Notes: generated from the sequence alone by a model not told the origin. DNA of 64,000 nucleotides from Liolophura sinensis (GCF_032854445.1 NW_027018065.1:32454-96453); one strand, 5' to 3'. Shown: positions 13,421-26,476, counted from the stretch's first letter. Numbers and translations are program-made.

Positions 13421-16069
13421 AAGACAATCTCAATGTCTTTATCTACGTGTAGAAAAACCACACCATTTGTACGTGGAAAAACACAAGGTACTTGATACAG
13501 TCTGCTGTAAAAAGTACAACTGAACACTGACCCACTTCAGTAAGGTGCCAAAAGATGCGGAATTGGGCCAGGCATCGGCAGCTGTTAAAAAATTGCAAAT
13601 ATCCCTGGTTTCCATGGAGTAAGAGCCGTTGCTGGGCACGTGATTATGACATAAATGATCATTGAATTGTCGCTACAGCCAAAAGTATTGGTCGGAGAGC
13701 AACGCGGTTTGCACCATTCAATTTCTCGTCACAAAATACGTCGGATTAGCCTCTTACCAGCAGCACTGGAACAGTTTTTCCACTTTTGTATTTCTGCCTG
13801 GTCTTTTTGTTAATTGAAATCGGCTACACTGTACTCTGTACAATCGCGACTGGTCATTACTATATTCAACTTTTGACTATAAGTTATGTGCCCTTCGGTA
13901 GCCCAGAAGACTTGAAATCTTTGGGCTAAGCCCATTTAACTCACCCAGCAATTGTCTTACTTCTAAGTCCAAGACAATCTCAATGTCTTTATCTACGTGT
14001 AGAAAAACCACACCATTTGTACATAAAAAACACAAGGTACTTGATACAGTCTGCTGTAAAAAGTACAACTAAACACTGACCCACATTTATAAGGTGCCAA
14101 AAGATGCGGAATTGGGCCAGGCATCGGCAGCTGTTAAAATTGCAAATATCCCTGGTTTCCATGGAGTAAGAGCCGTTGCTGTGCACGTGATTATGACATC
14201 AGTGATCATTGAATTGTCGCTACAGCGAAAAGTATTGGTCGGAGAGCAACGCGGTTTGCATCATTCGATTTCTCGTCACAAAATACGTCGGATTAGCCTC
14301 TTAGCAGCAGCACTGGAACAGTTTTTTCACTTTTGCATTTTTGCCTGGTCTTTTTGTTAATTGAAATCGGCTACACTGTACTCTGTACAATCGCGACTGG
14401 TCATTACTATATTCAACTTTTGACTATAAGTTATGTGCCCTTCGGTAGCCCAGAAGACGTCAAATCTTTGGGCTAAGCCCATTTAACTCACCCAGCAATT
14501 GTCTTACTTCTAAGTGCAAGACAATCTCAATGTCTTTATCTACGTGTAGAAAAACCACACCATTTGTACGTGAAAAACACAAGGTACTTGATACAGTCTG
14601 CTGTAAAAAGTACAACTGAACACTGACCCACTTCAGTAAGGTGCCAAAAGATGCAGAATTGAGCCAGGCATCGGCAGCTGTTGAAAAATTGCCAATTTCC
14701 CTGGTTTCCATGGAGTAAGAGCCGTTGCTGGGCACGTGATTATGACATAAATGATCATTCAATTGTCACTACAGCCAAAAGTATTGGTCGGAGAGCAACG
14801 CGGTTTGCACCATTCGATTTCTCGTCACAAAATACGTCGGATTCGCCTCTTTCCAGCAGCACTGGAACAGTTTTTCCAGTTTTGCACTTTTACCTGGTCT
14901 TTTTGTTAATTGAAATCGGCTACACTGTACTCTGTACAATCGCGACTGGTCATTACTATATTCAACTTTTGACTATAAGTTTTGTGCCCTTCGGTAGCCC
15001 AGAGGACGTGAAATCTTTGGGCTAAGCCCATTTAACTCACCCGGCAATTGTCTTACTTCTCAGTCCAAGACAATCTCAATGTCTTTATCTACGTGTAGAA
15101 AAACCACACCATTTGTACATAAAAAACACAAGGTACTTGATACAGTCTGGTGTAAAAAGTACAACTGACCACAGACCCACATTATAAGGTGCCAAAAGAT
15201 GCGGAATTGAGCCAGGTATCGGCAGCTGTTGAAAAATTGCCAATTTTCCTGGTTTTCATGGAGTAAGAGCCGTTGCTGGGCACGTGATTATGACATCAAT
15301 ATTCATTGATTTGTCGCTACAGCCAAAAGTATTAGTCGGAGAGCAACGCGGTTTGCACCATTCGATTTCTCGTCACAAAATACGTCGGATTAGCCTCTTA
15401 CCAGCAGCACTGGAACAGTTTTTCCACTTTTGCATTTTTGCCTGGTCTTTTTGTTAATTGAAATCGGCTACACTGTACTCTGTACAATCGCAACTGGTCA
15501 TTACTATATTCAACTTTTGACTATAAGTTATGTGCCCTTCGGTAGCCCAGAAGACCTGAAATCTTTGGGCCAAGCCCATTTAACTCACCCAGCAATTGTC
15601 TTACTTCTAATTCCAAGACAATCTCAATGTCTTTATCTACGTGTAGAAAAACCACACCATTTGTACGTGAAAAACACAAGGTACTTGATACAGTCTGCTG
15701 TAAAAAGTACAACTGACCACAGACCCACATGAATAAGGTGCCAAAAGATGCGGAATTGAGCCAGGCATCGGCAGCTGTTGAAAAATTGCAAATTTCCCTG
15801 GTTTCCATGGAGTAAGAGCCGTTGCTGGGCACGTGATTATGACAAAAATGATCATTCAATTGTCGCTACAGCCAAACGTATTGGTCTGAGAGCAACGCGG
15901 TTTGCACCATTCAATTTCTCGTCACAAAATACGTCGGATTAGCCTCTTACCAGCAGCACTGGAACAGTTTTTCCACTTTTGCATTTTTGCCTGGTCTTTT
16001 TGTTAATTGAAATCGGCTACACTGTACTATGTACAATCGCGACTGGTCATTACTATATTTAACTTTTGA

Positions 16070-16408
16070 CTATAAGTTATGTGCCCTTCGGTAGCCCAGA
16101 AGACGTGAAATCTTTGGGCTAAGCCCATTTAACTCACCCAGCAATTGCCTTACTTCTAAGTGCAAGACAATCTCAATGTCTTTATCTACGTGTAGAAAAA
16201 CCACACCATTTGTACGTGAGAAACACAAGGTACTTGATACAGTCTGCTGTAAAAAGTACAACTGAACACTGACCCACTTCAGTAAGGTGCCAAAAGATGC
16301 GGAATTGAGCCAGGCATCGGCAGCTGTTGAAAAATTGCAAATTTCCCTGGTTTCCATGGAGTAAGAGCCGTTGCTGGGCACGTGATTATGATATAAATGA
16401 TCATTCAA
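16070..16408 (-). other. Recurrent 112-codon minus-strand ORF of the monomer (probably not a gene)
   Basis: This ORF represents at least 17 full-length copies across the window (for example 5532-5870, 20014-20352, 43896-44234, 52685-53023), plus shorter versions. It begins MNDHLYHNHV and ends LLGYRRAHNL. I see no known domain or signal, and no promoter, introns or polyadenylation signal placed to serve it. In C units it is shortened to 63 codons because the family-defining change creates a stop (CTAAACAC on the plus strand). Substitutions between copies change amino acids freely, for instance LLKWVSVQ against LFMWVCGQ. I read it as a chance ORF kept open by homogenisation. Confidence 0.12.
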
Positions 16409-16625
16409 TTGTCACTACAGCCAAAAGTATTGGTCGGAGAGCAAGGCGGTTTGCACCATTCGATTTCTCGTCACAAAATACGTCGGATTAGCTTCTTACC
16501 AGCAGCACTGGAACAGTTTTCGCACTTTTGCATTTTTGCCTGGTCTTTTTGTTAATTGAAATCGGCTACACTGTACTCTGTACAATCGCGACTGGTCATT
16601 ACTATATTCAACTTTTGAGTATAAG
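16077..16625. repeat. Reference 549-bp monomer (type A) with internal landmarks
   Basis: This full-length unit runs from the TTATGTG anchor to the next. It is unusually rich in short dyads: TGGGCTAAGCCCA (16115-16127), GCAATTGC (16141-16148), AAGACA and TGTCTT arms (16164-16169 and 16177-16182), TCTAC-GT-GTAGA (16185-16196), CAGCTG (16321-16326), TCCATGGA (16353-16360), CACGTG (16379-16384), ATGATCAT (16397-16404), CAATTG (16406-16411), TGTAC-TCT-GTACA (16572-16584) and TCGCGA (16586-16591). A short imperfect direct repeat, TACGTG followed by an A-run and CACA, begins at 16187 and 16213. Private variants of this unit include GCAAGGCGG at 16441 and GAGTAT at its end. The length is a multiple of three, so reading frames carry over between perfect units. 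Confidence 0.9.
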
Positions 16626-16731
16626 TTATGTGCCCTTCGGTAGCCCAGAAGACGTCAAATCTTTGGGCTAAGCCCATTTAACTCACCCAGCAATTGTCTT
16701 ACTTCTAAGTTATTCAACTTTTGACTATAAG
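16626..16731. repeat. Truncated 106-bp satellite unit, third copy
   Basis: The deletion junction lies at 16710/16711, as in the copies at 3792 and 7186. The left flank matches the second copy (GCAAGGCGG and GAGTAT variants). The right flank, the unit at 16732, matches the right flank of the first copy through the 7-bp deletion giving CTTACTCCAAGAC. This copy therefore combines both histories. Confidence 0.93.
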
Positions 16732-19471
16732 TTATGTGCCCTTCGGTAGCCCAGAAGACCTGAAATCTTTGGGCTAAGCCCATTTAACTCACCCAGCAAT
16801 TGTCTTACTCCAAGACAATCTCAATGTCTTTATCTACGTGTAGAAAAACCACACCATTTGTACGTGAAAAACACAAGGTACTTGATACAGTCTGCTGTAA
16901 AAAGTACAACTAAACACTGACCCACATTTATAAGGTGCCAAAAGATGCGGAATTGGGCCAGGTATCGGCAGCTGTTGAAAAATTGCCAATTTCCCTGGTT
17001 TCCATGGAGTAAGAGCCGTTGCTGTGCACGTGATTATGACATAAATGATCATTCAATTGTCGCTACAGGCAAAAGTATTGGTGGGAGAGCAACGCGGTTT
17101 GCACCATTCGATTTCTCGTCACAAAATACGTCGGATAAGCCTCTTACCAGCAGCACTGGAACAGTTTTCGCACTTTTGCATTTTTGCCTGGTCTTTTTGT
17201 TAATTGAAATCGGCTACACTCTACTCTGTACAATCGCGACTGGTCATTACTATATTCAACTTTTGATTATAAGTTATGTGCCCTTCGGTAGCCCAGAAGA
17301 CGTCAAATCTTTGGGCTAAGCCCATTTAACTCACCCAGCAATTGCCTTACTTCTAAGTGCAAGACAATCTCAATGTCTTTATCTACGTGTAGAAAAACCA
17401 CACCATTTGTACGTGAGAAACACAAGGTTCTTGATACAGTCTGCTGTAAAAAGTACAACTGAACACTGACCCACTTCAGTAAGGTGCCAAAAGATGCGGA
17501 ATTGAGCCAGGCATCGGCAGCTGTTGAAAAATTGCAAATTTCCCTGGTTTCCATGGAGTAAGAGCCGTTGCTGGGCACGTGATTATGACATAAATGATCA
17601 TTGAATTGTCACTACAGCCAAAAGTATTGGTCGGAGAGCAACGCGGTTTGCACCATTCGATTTCTCGTCACAAAATACGTCGGATTAGCCTCTTACCAGC
17701 AGCACTGGAACAGTTTTTGCACTTTTGTATTCTGCCTGGTCTTTTTGTTAATTGAAATCGGCTACACTGTACTCTGTACAATCGCGACTGGTCATTACTA
17801 TACTCAACTTTTGACTATAAGTTATGTGCCCTTCGGTAGCCCAGAAGACCTGAAATCTTTGGGCCAAGCCCATTTAACTCACTCCAGCAATTGTCTTACT
17901 TCTAAGTCCAAGACAATCTCAATGTCTTTATCTACGTGTAGAAAAACCACACCATTTGTACGTGAGAAACACAAGGCACTTGATACAGTCTGCTGTAAAA
18001 AGTACAACTGACCACAGACCCACATGAATAGGTGCCAAAAGATGCGGAATTGAGCCAGGCATCGGCAGCGTGTTGAAAAATTGCAAATTTCCCTGGTTTC
18101 CCATGGAGTAAGAGCCGTTGCTGTGCACGTGATTATGACATAAATGATCATTCAATTGTCGCTACAGGGCAAAAGTATTGGTCGGAGAGCAACGCGGTTT
18201 GCACCATTCGATTTCTCGTCACAAAATACGTCGGATTAGCCTCTTACCAGCAGCACTGGAACAATTTTTCCAATTTTGCGTTTTTGCCTGGTCTTTTTGT
18301 TAATTGAAATCGGCTACACTGTACTCTGTACAATCGCGACTGGTCATTACTATATTCAACTTTTGACTATAAGTTATGTGCCCTTCGGTAGGCCCAGAAG
18401 ACCTGAAATCTTTGGGCTAAGCCCATTTAACTCACCCAGCAATTGCCTTACTTCTAAGTGCAAGACAATCTCAATGTCTTTATCTACGTGTAGAAAAACC
18501 ACACCATTTGTACGTGAGAAACACAAGGTACTTGATACAGTCTGCTGTAAAAGTACAACTGAACACTGACTAACTTCAGTAAGGTGCCAAAAGATGCGGA
18601 ATTGAGCCAGGTATCGGCAGCTGTTGAAAAATTGCAAATTTCCCTGGTTTCCATGGAGTAAGAGCCGTTGCTGGGCACGTGATTATGACATAAATGATCA
18701 TTCAATTGTCGCTACAGCCAAAAGTATTGGTCTAAGAGCAACGCGGTTTGCACCATTCGATTTCTCGTCACAAAATACGTCGGATTAGCCTCTTACCAGC
18801 AGCACTGGAACAGTTTTTCCACTTTTGCATTTTTGCCTGGTCTTTTTGTTAATTGAAATCGGCTACATTGTACTCTGTACAATCGCGACTGGTCATTACT
18901 ATTTTCAACTTTTGACTATAAGTTATGTGCCCTTCGGTAGCCCAGAAGACGTCAAATCTTTGGGCTAAGCCCATTTAACTCACCCAGCAATTGCCTTACT
19001 TCTAAGTGCAAGACAATCTCAATGTCTTTATCTACGTGTAGAAAAACCACACCATTTGTACATGAAAAACACCAGGTACTTGATACAGTCTGCTGTATAA
19101 AGTACAACTGAACACTGACTCACTTCAGTAAGGTGCCAAAAGATGCGGAATTGAGCCAGGTATCGGCAGCTGTTGAAAAATTGCAAATTTCCCTGGTTTC
19201 CATGGAGTAAGAGCCGTTGCTGTGCACGTGATTATGATATAAATGATCATTCAATTGTCGCTACAGCCAAAAGTATTGGTCGGAGAGCAACGCGGATTGC
19301 ACCATTCGATTTCTCGTCACAAAATACGTCGGATTAGCCTCTTACCAGCAGCACTGGAACAGTTTTTCCACTTTTGCATTTTTGCCTGGTCTTTTTGTTA
19401 ATTGAAATCGGCTACACTGTACTCTGTACAATCGCGACTGGTCATTACTATATTCAACTTTTGACTATAAG

Positions 19472-19915
19472 TTATGTGCCCTTCGGTAGCCCAGAAGACG
19501 TCAAATCTTTGGGCTAAGCCCATTTAACTCACCCAGCAATTGTCTCACTTCTAAGTCCAAGACAATCTCAATGTCTTTATCTACGTGTAGAAAAACCACA
19601 CCATTTGTACATAAAAAACACAAGGTTCTTGATACAGTCTGCTGTAAAAAGTACAACTAAACACTGACCCACATTTATAAGGTGCCAAAAGATGCGGAAT
19701 TGGGCCAGGTATCGGCAGCTGTTGAAAAATTGCAAATATCCCTGGTTTCCATGGAGTAAGAGCCGTTGCTGGGCACGTGATTATGACATAAATGATTATT
19801 CAATTGTCGCTACAGGCAAAAGTATTGGTCGGAGAGCAACGCGGTTTGCACCACTCGATTTCTCGTCACAAAATACGTCGGATTAGCCTCTTACCAGCAG
19901 CACTGGAACAGTTTT
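19472..19915. repeat. Unit segment repeated 4 units downstream (19472 and 21669)
   Basis: Unit 19472 and unit 21669, 2197 bp apart, share ATTGTCTCACTTC, AAGGTTCTTG, GGTATCGGC, AATGATTATTCAATTG and GCACCACTCG. They part at the end: GTATTTCTGCC near 19924 against GCATTTTTACC near 22121. Unit 11684 carries the first and last of these variants too, so it belongs to the same lineage. Confidence 0.75.
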
Positions 19916-20884
19916 TCCACTTTTGTATTTCTGCCTGGTCTTTTTGTTAATTGAAATCGGCTACACTGTACTCTGTACAATCGCGACTGGTCATTACTAT
20001 ATTCAACTTTTGACTATAAGTTATGTGCCCTTCGGTAGCCCAGAAGACCTGAAATCTTTGGGCCAAGCCCATTTAACTCACCCAGCAATTGTCTTACTTC
20101 TAAGTCCAAGACAATCTCAATGTCTTTATCTACGTGTAGAAAAACCACACCATTTGTACGTGAGAAACACAAGGTACTTGATACAGTCTGCTGTAAAAAG
20201 TACAACTGACCACAGACCCACATGAATAAGGTGCCAAAAGATGCGGAATTGAGCCAGGCATCGGCAGCTGTTGAAAAATTGCAAATTTCCCTGGTTTCCA
20301 TGGAGTAAGAGCCGTTGCTGTGCACGTGATTATGACATAAATGATCATTCAATTGTCGCTACAGGCAAAAGTATTGGTCGGAGAGCAACGCGGTTTGCAC
20401 CATTCGATTTCTCGTCACAAAATACGTCGGATTAGCCTCTTACCAGCAGCACTGGAACAATTTTTCCAATTTTGCGTTTTTGCCTGGTCTTTTTGTTAAT
20501 TGAAATCGGCTACACTGGTACTATGTACAATCGTGAGTGGTCATTACTATATTTAACTTTTGACTATAAGTTATGTGCCCTTCGGTAGCCCAGAAGACGT
20601 GAAATCTTTGGGCTAAGCCCATTTAACTCACCCAGCAATTGTCTTACTTCTAAGTGCAAGACAATCTCAATGTCTTTATCTACGTGTAGAAAAACCACAC
20701 CATTTGTACGTGAAAAACACAAGGTACTTGATACAGTCTGCTGTAAAAAGTACAACTGAACACTGACCCACTTCAGTAAGGTGCCAAAAGATGCGGAATT
20801 GGGCCAGGCATCGGCAGCTGTTAAAAAATTGCAAATATCCCTGGTTTCCATGGAGTAAGAGCCGTTGCTGGGCACGTGATTATG

Positions 20885-21650
20885 ACATAAATGATCGTTC
20901 AATTGTCGCTACAGCCAAACGTATTGGTCTGAGAGCAACGCCGATTACACCATTCGATTTCTCGTCACAAAATACGTCGGATTAGTCTCTTACCAGCAGC
21001 ACTGGAACAGGTTTTCCACTTTTGCATTTTTGCCTGGTCTTTTTGTTAATTGAAATCGGCTACACTGTACTCTGTACAATCGCGACTGGTCATTACTATA
21101 TTCAACTTTTGACTATAAGTTATGTGCCCTTCGGTAGCCCAGAAGACGTCAAATCTTTCGGCTAAGCCCATTTAACTCACCCAGCAATTGTCTTACTTCT
21201 AAGTGCAAGACAATCTCAATGTCTTTATCTACGTGTAGAAAAACCACACCATTTGTACCTGAAAAACACAAGGTACTTGATACAGTCTGCTGTAAAAAGT
21301 ACAACTGAACACTGACCCACTTCAGTAAGGTGCCAAAAGATGCGGAATTGAGCCAGGCATCGGCAGCTGTTGAAAAATTGCCAATTTCCCTGGTTTCCAT
21401 GGAGTAAGAGCCGTTGCTGGGCACGTGATTATGACATAAATGATCATTCAATTGTCACTACAGCCAAAAGTATTGGTCGGAGAGCAACGCGGTTTGCACC
21501 ATTCGATTTCTCGTCACAAAATACGTCGGATTAGCCTCTTACCAGCAGCACTGGAACAGTTTTTCCACTTTTGCACTTTTGCCTGGTCTTTTTGTTAATT
21601 GAAATCGGCTACACTGTACTCTGTACAATCGCGACTGGTCATTACTATAT
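20885..21650. repeat. Segment repeated 9 units downstream, first copy
   Basis: This stretch recurs at about 25825-26590, offset 4940 bp (nine units). Shared rare variants: GTCTGAGAGCAACGCCGATTAC, split here as GTCTGAGAGC then AACGCCGATTAC, CTTTCGGCTAAG, TTGTACCTGAAAAAC, TTGCCAATTTCCC and TTTTGCACTTTT. The second copy was later disrupted by an inverted insertion and a deletion near 26465-26576. Confidence 0.78.
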
Positions 21651-24600
21651 TCAACTTTTGACTATAAGTTATGTGCCCTTCGGTAGCCCAGAAGACGTCA
21701 AATCTTTGGGCTAAGCCCATTTAACTCACCCAGCAATTGTCTCACTTCTAAGTCCAAGACAATCTCAATGTCTTTATCTACGTGTAGAAAAACCACACCA
21801 TTTGTACATAAAAAACACAAGGTTCTTGATACAGTCTGCTGTAAAAAGTACAACTAAACACTGACCCACATTTATAAGGTGCCAAAAGATGCGGAATTGG
21901 GCCAGGTATCGGCAGCTGTTGAAAAATTGCAAATATCCCTGGTTTCCATGGAGTAAGAGCCGTTGCTGGGCACGTGATTATGACATAAATGATTATTCAA
22001 TTGTCGCTACAGACAAAAGTATTGGTCGGAGAGCAACGCGGTTTGCACCACTCGATTTCTCGTCACAAAATACGTCGGATTAGCCTCTTACCAGCAGCAC
22101 TGGAACAGTTTTTCCACTTTTGCATTTTTACCTGGTCTTTTTGTTAATTGAAATCGGCTACACTGTACTCTGTACAATCGCGACTGGTCATTACTATATT
22201 CAACTTTTGACTATAAGTTATGTGCCCTTCGGTAGCCCAGAAGACCTGAAATCTTTGGGCCAAGCCCATTTGAATCACCCAGCAATTGTCTTACTTCTAA
22301 GTCTAAGACAATCTCAATGTCTTTATCTACGTGTAGAAAAACCACACCATTTGTACGTGAAAAACACAAGGTACTTGATACAGTCTGCTGTAAAAAGTAC
22401 AGCTGACCACAGACCCACATGAATAAGGTGCCAAAAGATGCGGAATTGAGCCAGGCAGCGGCAGCTGTTGAAAAATTGCAAATTTCCCTGGTTTCCATGG
22501 AGTAAGAGCCGTTGCTGGGCACGTGATTATGACATAAATGAATATTCAATTGTCGCTATAGCCAAACGTATTGGTCGGAGAGCAACGCGGATTGCACCAT
22601 TCGATTTCTCGTCACAAAATACCCCGGATTAGCCTCTTACCAGCAGCACTGGAACAGTTTTTCCAGTTTTGCATTTTTACCTGGTCTTTTTGTTAATTGA
22701 AATCGGCTACACTGTACTCTGTACAATCGCAACTGGTCATTACTATATTCAACTTTTGACTATAAGTTATGTGCCCTTCGGTAGCCCAGAAGACCTGAAA
22801 TCTTTGGGCTAAGCCCATTTAACTCACCCAGCAATTGTCTTACTTCTAATTCCAAGACAATCTCAATGTCTTTATCTACGTGTAGAAAAGCCACAGCATT
22901 TGTACGTGAAAAACACAAGGTACTTGATACAGTCTGCTGTAAAAAGTATAACTAAACACTGGCCCACATTTATAAGGTGCCAAAAGATGCGGAATTGGGC
23001 CAGGCATCGGCAGCTGTTAAAAAATTGCAAATATCCCTGGTTTCCATGGAGTAAGAGCCGTTGCTGGGCACGTGATTATGACATCAATATTCATTGATTT
23101 GTCGCTACAGCCAAAAGTATTGGTCGGAGAGCAACGCGGTTAGCACCATTCGATTTCTCGTCACAAAATACGTCGGATTAGCCTCTTATCAGCAGCACTG
23201 GAACAGTTTTTCCACTTTTGCATTTTTGCCTGGTCTTTTTTTTTAATTGAAATCGGCTACACTGTACTATGTACAATCGTGAGTGGTCATTACTATATTT
23301 AACTTTTGACTATAAGTTATGTGCCCTTCGGTAGCCCAGAAGACGTGAAATCTTTGGGCTAAGCCCATTTAACTCACCCAGCAATTGTCTTACTTCTAAG
23401 TCCAAGACAATCTCAATGTCTTTATCTACGTGTAGAAAAACCACACCATTTGTACGTGAAAAACACAAGGTACTTGATACAGTCTGCTGTAAAAAGTACA
23501 ACTGAACACTGACCCACTTCAGTAAGGTGCCAAAAGATGCGGAATTGGGCCAGGCATCGGCAGCTGTTAAAAAATTGCAAATATCCCTGGTTTCCATGGA
23601 GTAAGAGCCGTTGCTGGGCACGTGATTATGACATAAATGATCATTCAATTGTCGCTACAGCCAAAAGTATTGGTCGGAGAGGAACGCGGTTTGCACCATT
23701 CAATTTCTCGTCACAAAATACGTCGGATTAGCCTCTTACCAGCAGCACTGGAACAGTTTTTCCACTTTTGTATTTTTGCCTGGTCTTTTTGTTAATTGAA
23801 ATCGGCTACACTGTACTCTGTACAATCGCGACTGGTCATTACTATATTCAACTTTTGACTATAAGTTATGTGCCCTTCGGTAGCCCAGAAGACTTGAAAT
23901 CTTTGGGCTAAGCCCATTTAACTCACCCAGCAATTGTCTTACTTCTAAGTCCAAGACAATCTCAATGTCTTTATCTACGTGTAGAAAAACCACACCATTT
24001 GTACATAAAAAACACAAGGTACTTGATACAGTCTGCTGTAAAAAGTACAACTAAACACTGACCCACATTTATAAGGTGCCAAAAGATGCGGAATTGGGCC
24101 AGGCATCGGCAGCTGTTAAAAATTGCAAATATCCCTGGTTTCCATGGAGTAAGAGCCGTTGCTGGGCACGTGATTATGACATAAATGATCATTCAATTGT
24201 CACTACAGCCAAAAGTATTGGTCGGAGAGCAACGCGGTTTGCACCATTCGATTTCTCGTCACAAAATACGTCGGATTAGCCTCTTACCAGCAGCACTGGA
24301 ACAGTTTTTCCAGTTTTGCATTTTTACCTGGTCTTTTTGTTAATTGAAATCGGCTACACTGTACTCTGTACAATCGCAACTGGTCATTACTATATTCAAC
24401 TTTTGACTATAAGTTATGTGCCCTTCGGTAGCCCAGAAGACCTGAAATCTTTGGGCCAAGCCCATTTAACTCACCCAGCAATTGTCTTACTTCTAATTCC
24501 AAGACAATCTCAATGTCTTTATCTACGTGTAGAAAAACCACACCATTTGTACGTGAAAAACACAAGGTACTTGATACAGTCTGCTGTAAAAAGTACAACT

Positions 24601-26445
24601 GACCACAGACCCACATGAATAAGGTGCCAAAAGATGCGGAATTGAGCCAGGCTTCGGCAGCTGTTGAAAAATTGCAAATTTCCCTGGTTTCCATGGAGTA
24701 AGAGCCGTTGCTGGGCAGGTGATTATGACATAAATGATCATTCAATTGTCGCTACAGCCAAACGTATTGGTCTGAGAGCAACGCGGTTTGCACCATTCGA
24801 TTTCTCGTCACAAAATACGTCGGATTAGCCTCTTACCAGCAGCACTGGAACAGTTTTTCCACTTTTGCATTTTTGCCTGGTCTTTTTGTTAATTGAAATC
24901 GGCTACACTGTACTATGTACAATCGCGACTGGTCATTACTATATTTAACTTTTGACTATAAGTTATGTGCCCTTCGGTAGCCCAGAAGACGTCAAATCTT
25001 TGGGCTAAGCCCATTTAACTCACCCAGCAATTGCCTTACTTCTAAGTGCAAGACAATCTCAATGTCTTTATCTACGTGTAGAAAAACCACACCATTTGTA
25101 CCTGAAAAACACAAGGTACTTGATACAGTCTGCTGTAAAAAGTACAACTGAACACTGACTCACTTCAGTAAGGTGCCAAAAGATGCGGAATTGAGCCAGG
25201 CATCGGCAGCTGTTGAAAAATTGCAAATTTCCCTGGTTTCCATGGAGTAAGAGCCGTTGCTGGGCACGTGATTATGACATAAATGATCATTCAATTGTCA
25301 CTACAGCCAAAAGTATTGGTCGGAGAGCAACGCGGTTTGCACCATTCGATTTCTCGTCACAAAATACGTCGGATTAGCCTCTTACCAGCAGCACTGGAAC
25401 AGTTTTTCCAGTTTTGCATTTTTACCTGGTCCTTTTGTTAATTGAAATCGGCTACACTGTACTCTGTACAATCGCGACTGGTCATTACTATATTCAACTT
25501 TTGACTATAAGTTATGTGCCCTTCGGTAGCCCAGAAGACCTGAAATCTTTGGGCCAAGCCCATTTAACTCACCGAGCAATTGTCTTACTTCTAATTCCAA
25601 GACAATCTCAATGTCTTTATCTACGTGTAGAAAACCACACCATTTGTACGTGAAAAACACAAGGTACTTGATACAGTCTGCTGTAAAAAGTACAACTGAC
25701 CACAGACCCACATGAATAAGGTGCCAAAAGATGCGGAATTGAGCCAGGCATCGGCAGCTGTTGAAAAATTGCAAATTTCCCTGGTTTCCATGGAGTAAGA
25801 GCCGTTGCTGGGCACGTGATTATGACATAAATGATCATTCAATTGTCGCTACAGCCAAACGTATTGGTCTGAGAGCAACGCCGATTACACCATTCGATTT
25901 CTCGTCACAAAATACGTCGGATTAGTCTCTTACCAGCAGCACTGGAACAGGTTTTCCACTTTTGCATTTTTGCCTGGTCTTTTTGTTAATTGAAATCGGC
26001 TACACTGTACTCTGTACAATCGCGACTGGTCATTACTATATTCAACTTTTGACTATAAGTTATGTGCCCTTCGGTAGCCCAGAAGACGTCAAATCTTTCG
26101 GCTAAGCCCATTTAACTCACCCAGCAATTGTCTTACTTCTAAGTGCAAGACAATCTCAATGTCTTTATCTACGTGTAGAAAAACCACACCATTTGTACCT
26201 GAAAAACACAAGGTACTTGATACAGTCTGCTGTAAAAAGTACAACTGAACACTGACCCACTTCAGTAAGGTGCCAAAAGATGCGGAATTGAGCCAGGCAT
26301 CGGCAGCTGTTGAAAAATTGCCAATTTCCCTGGTTTCCATGGAGTAAGAGCCGTTGCTGGGCACGTGATTATGACATAAATGATCATTCAATTGTCACTA
26401 CAGCCAAAAGTATTGGTCGGAGAGCAACGCGTTTTGCACCATTCG

Positions 26446-26476
26446 ATTTCTCGTCACAAAATACGTGACGAGAAAT
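26446..26476. repeat. Perfect 12-bp inverted repeat from a templated insertion
   Basis: In this unit, ATTTCTCGTCAC is followed by AAAATAC and then GTGACGAGAAAT, its exact reverse complement. Other units have only the first arm followed by AAAATACGTCGG. The 14 extra bases are therefore a local inverted copy of the adjacent sequence, after which the normal unit resumes. The resulting 12-bp arms with a 7-base spacer could form a hairpin. Confidence 0.93.

Larger units (their letters stand above)
7292..16625. repeat. Array block 3: 17 units with C-A alternation
   Basis: Unit starts and types: 7292 A, 7841 B, 8390 C, 8938 A, 9487 C, 10036 A, 10585 C, 11135 A, 11684 C, 12234 B, 12782 C, 13334 A, 13884 C, 14431 A, 14980 B/C hybrid, 15528 B, 16077 A. 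From 8390 to 12233 the families alternate strictly C-A, a dimeric arrangement of about 1098 bp. The unit at 12782 is 552 bp with three single-base insertions (CCCCTTCGG at 12788, GGAGGTAAG at 13065, GAAAATCGG at 13264). The unit at 13884 lost two bases at GTTAAAATTGC. No gene is supported here. Confidence 0.9.

Noticed and set aside
16431-16480. Possible RNA polymerase III A and B boxes (TGGTCGGAGAG and ATTCGATTTC) followed by T-runs, suggesting a SINE or tRNA origin
   Set aside because: Both boxes miss key consensus bases, the spacing is short, and no tRNA cloverleaf or poly-A tail is visible. A small-RNA or Pol III ChIP signal would be needed to revive it.
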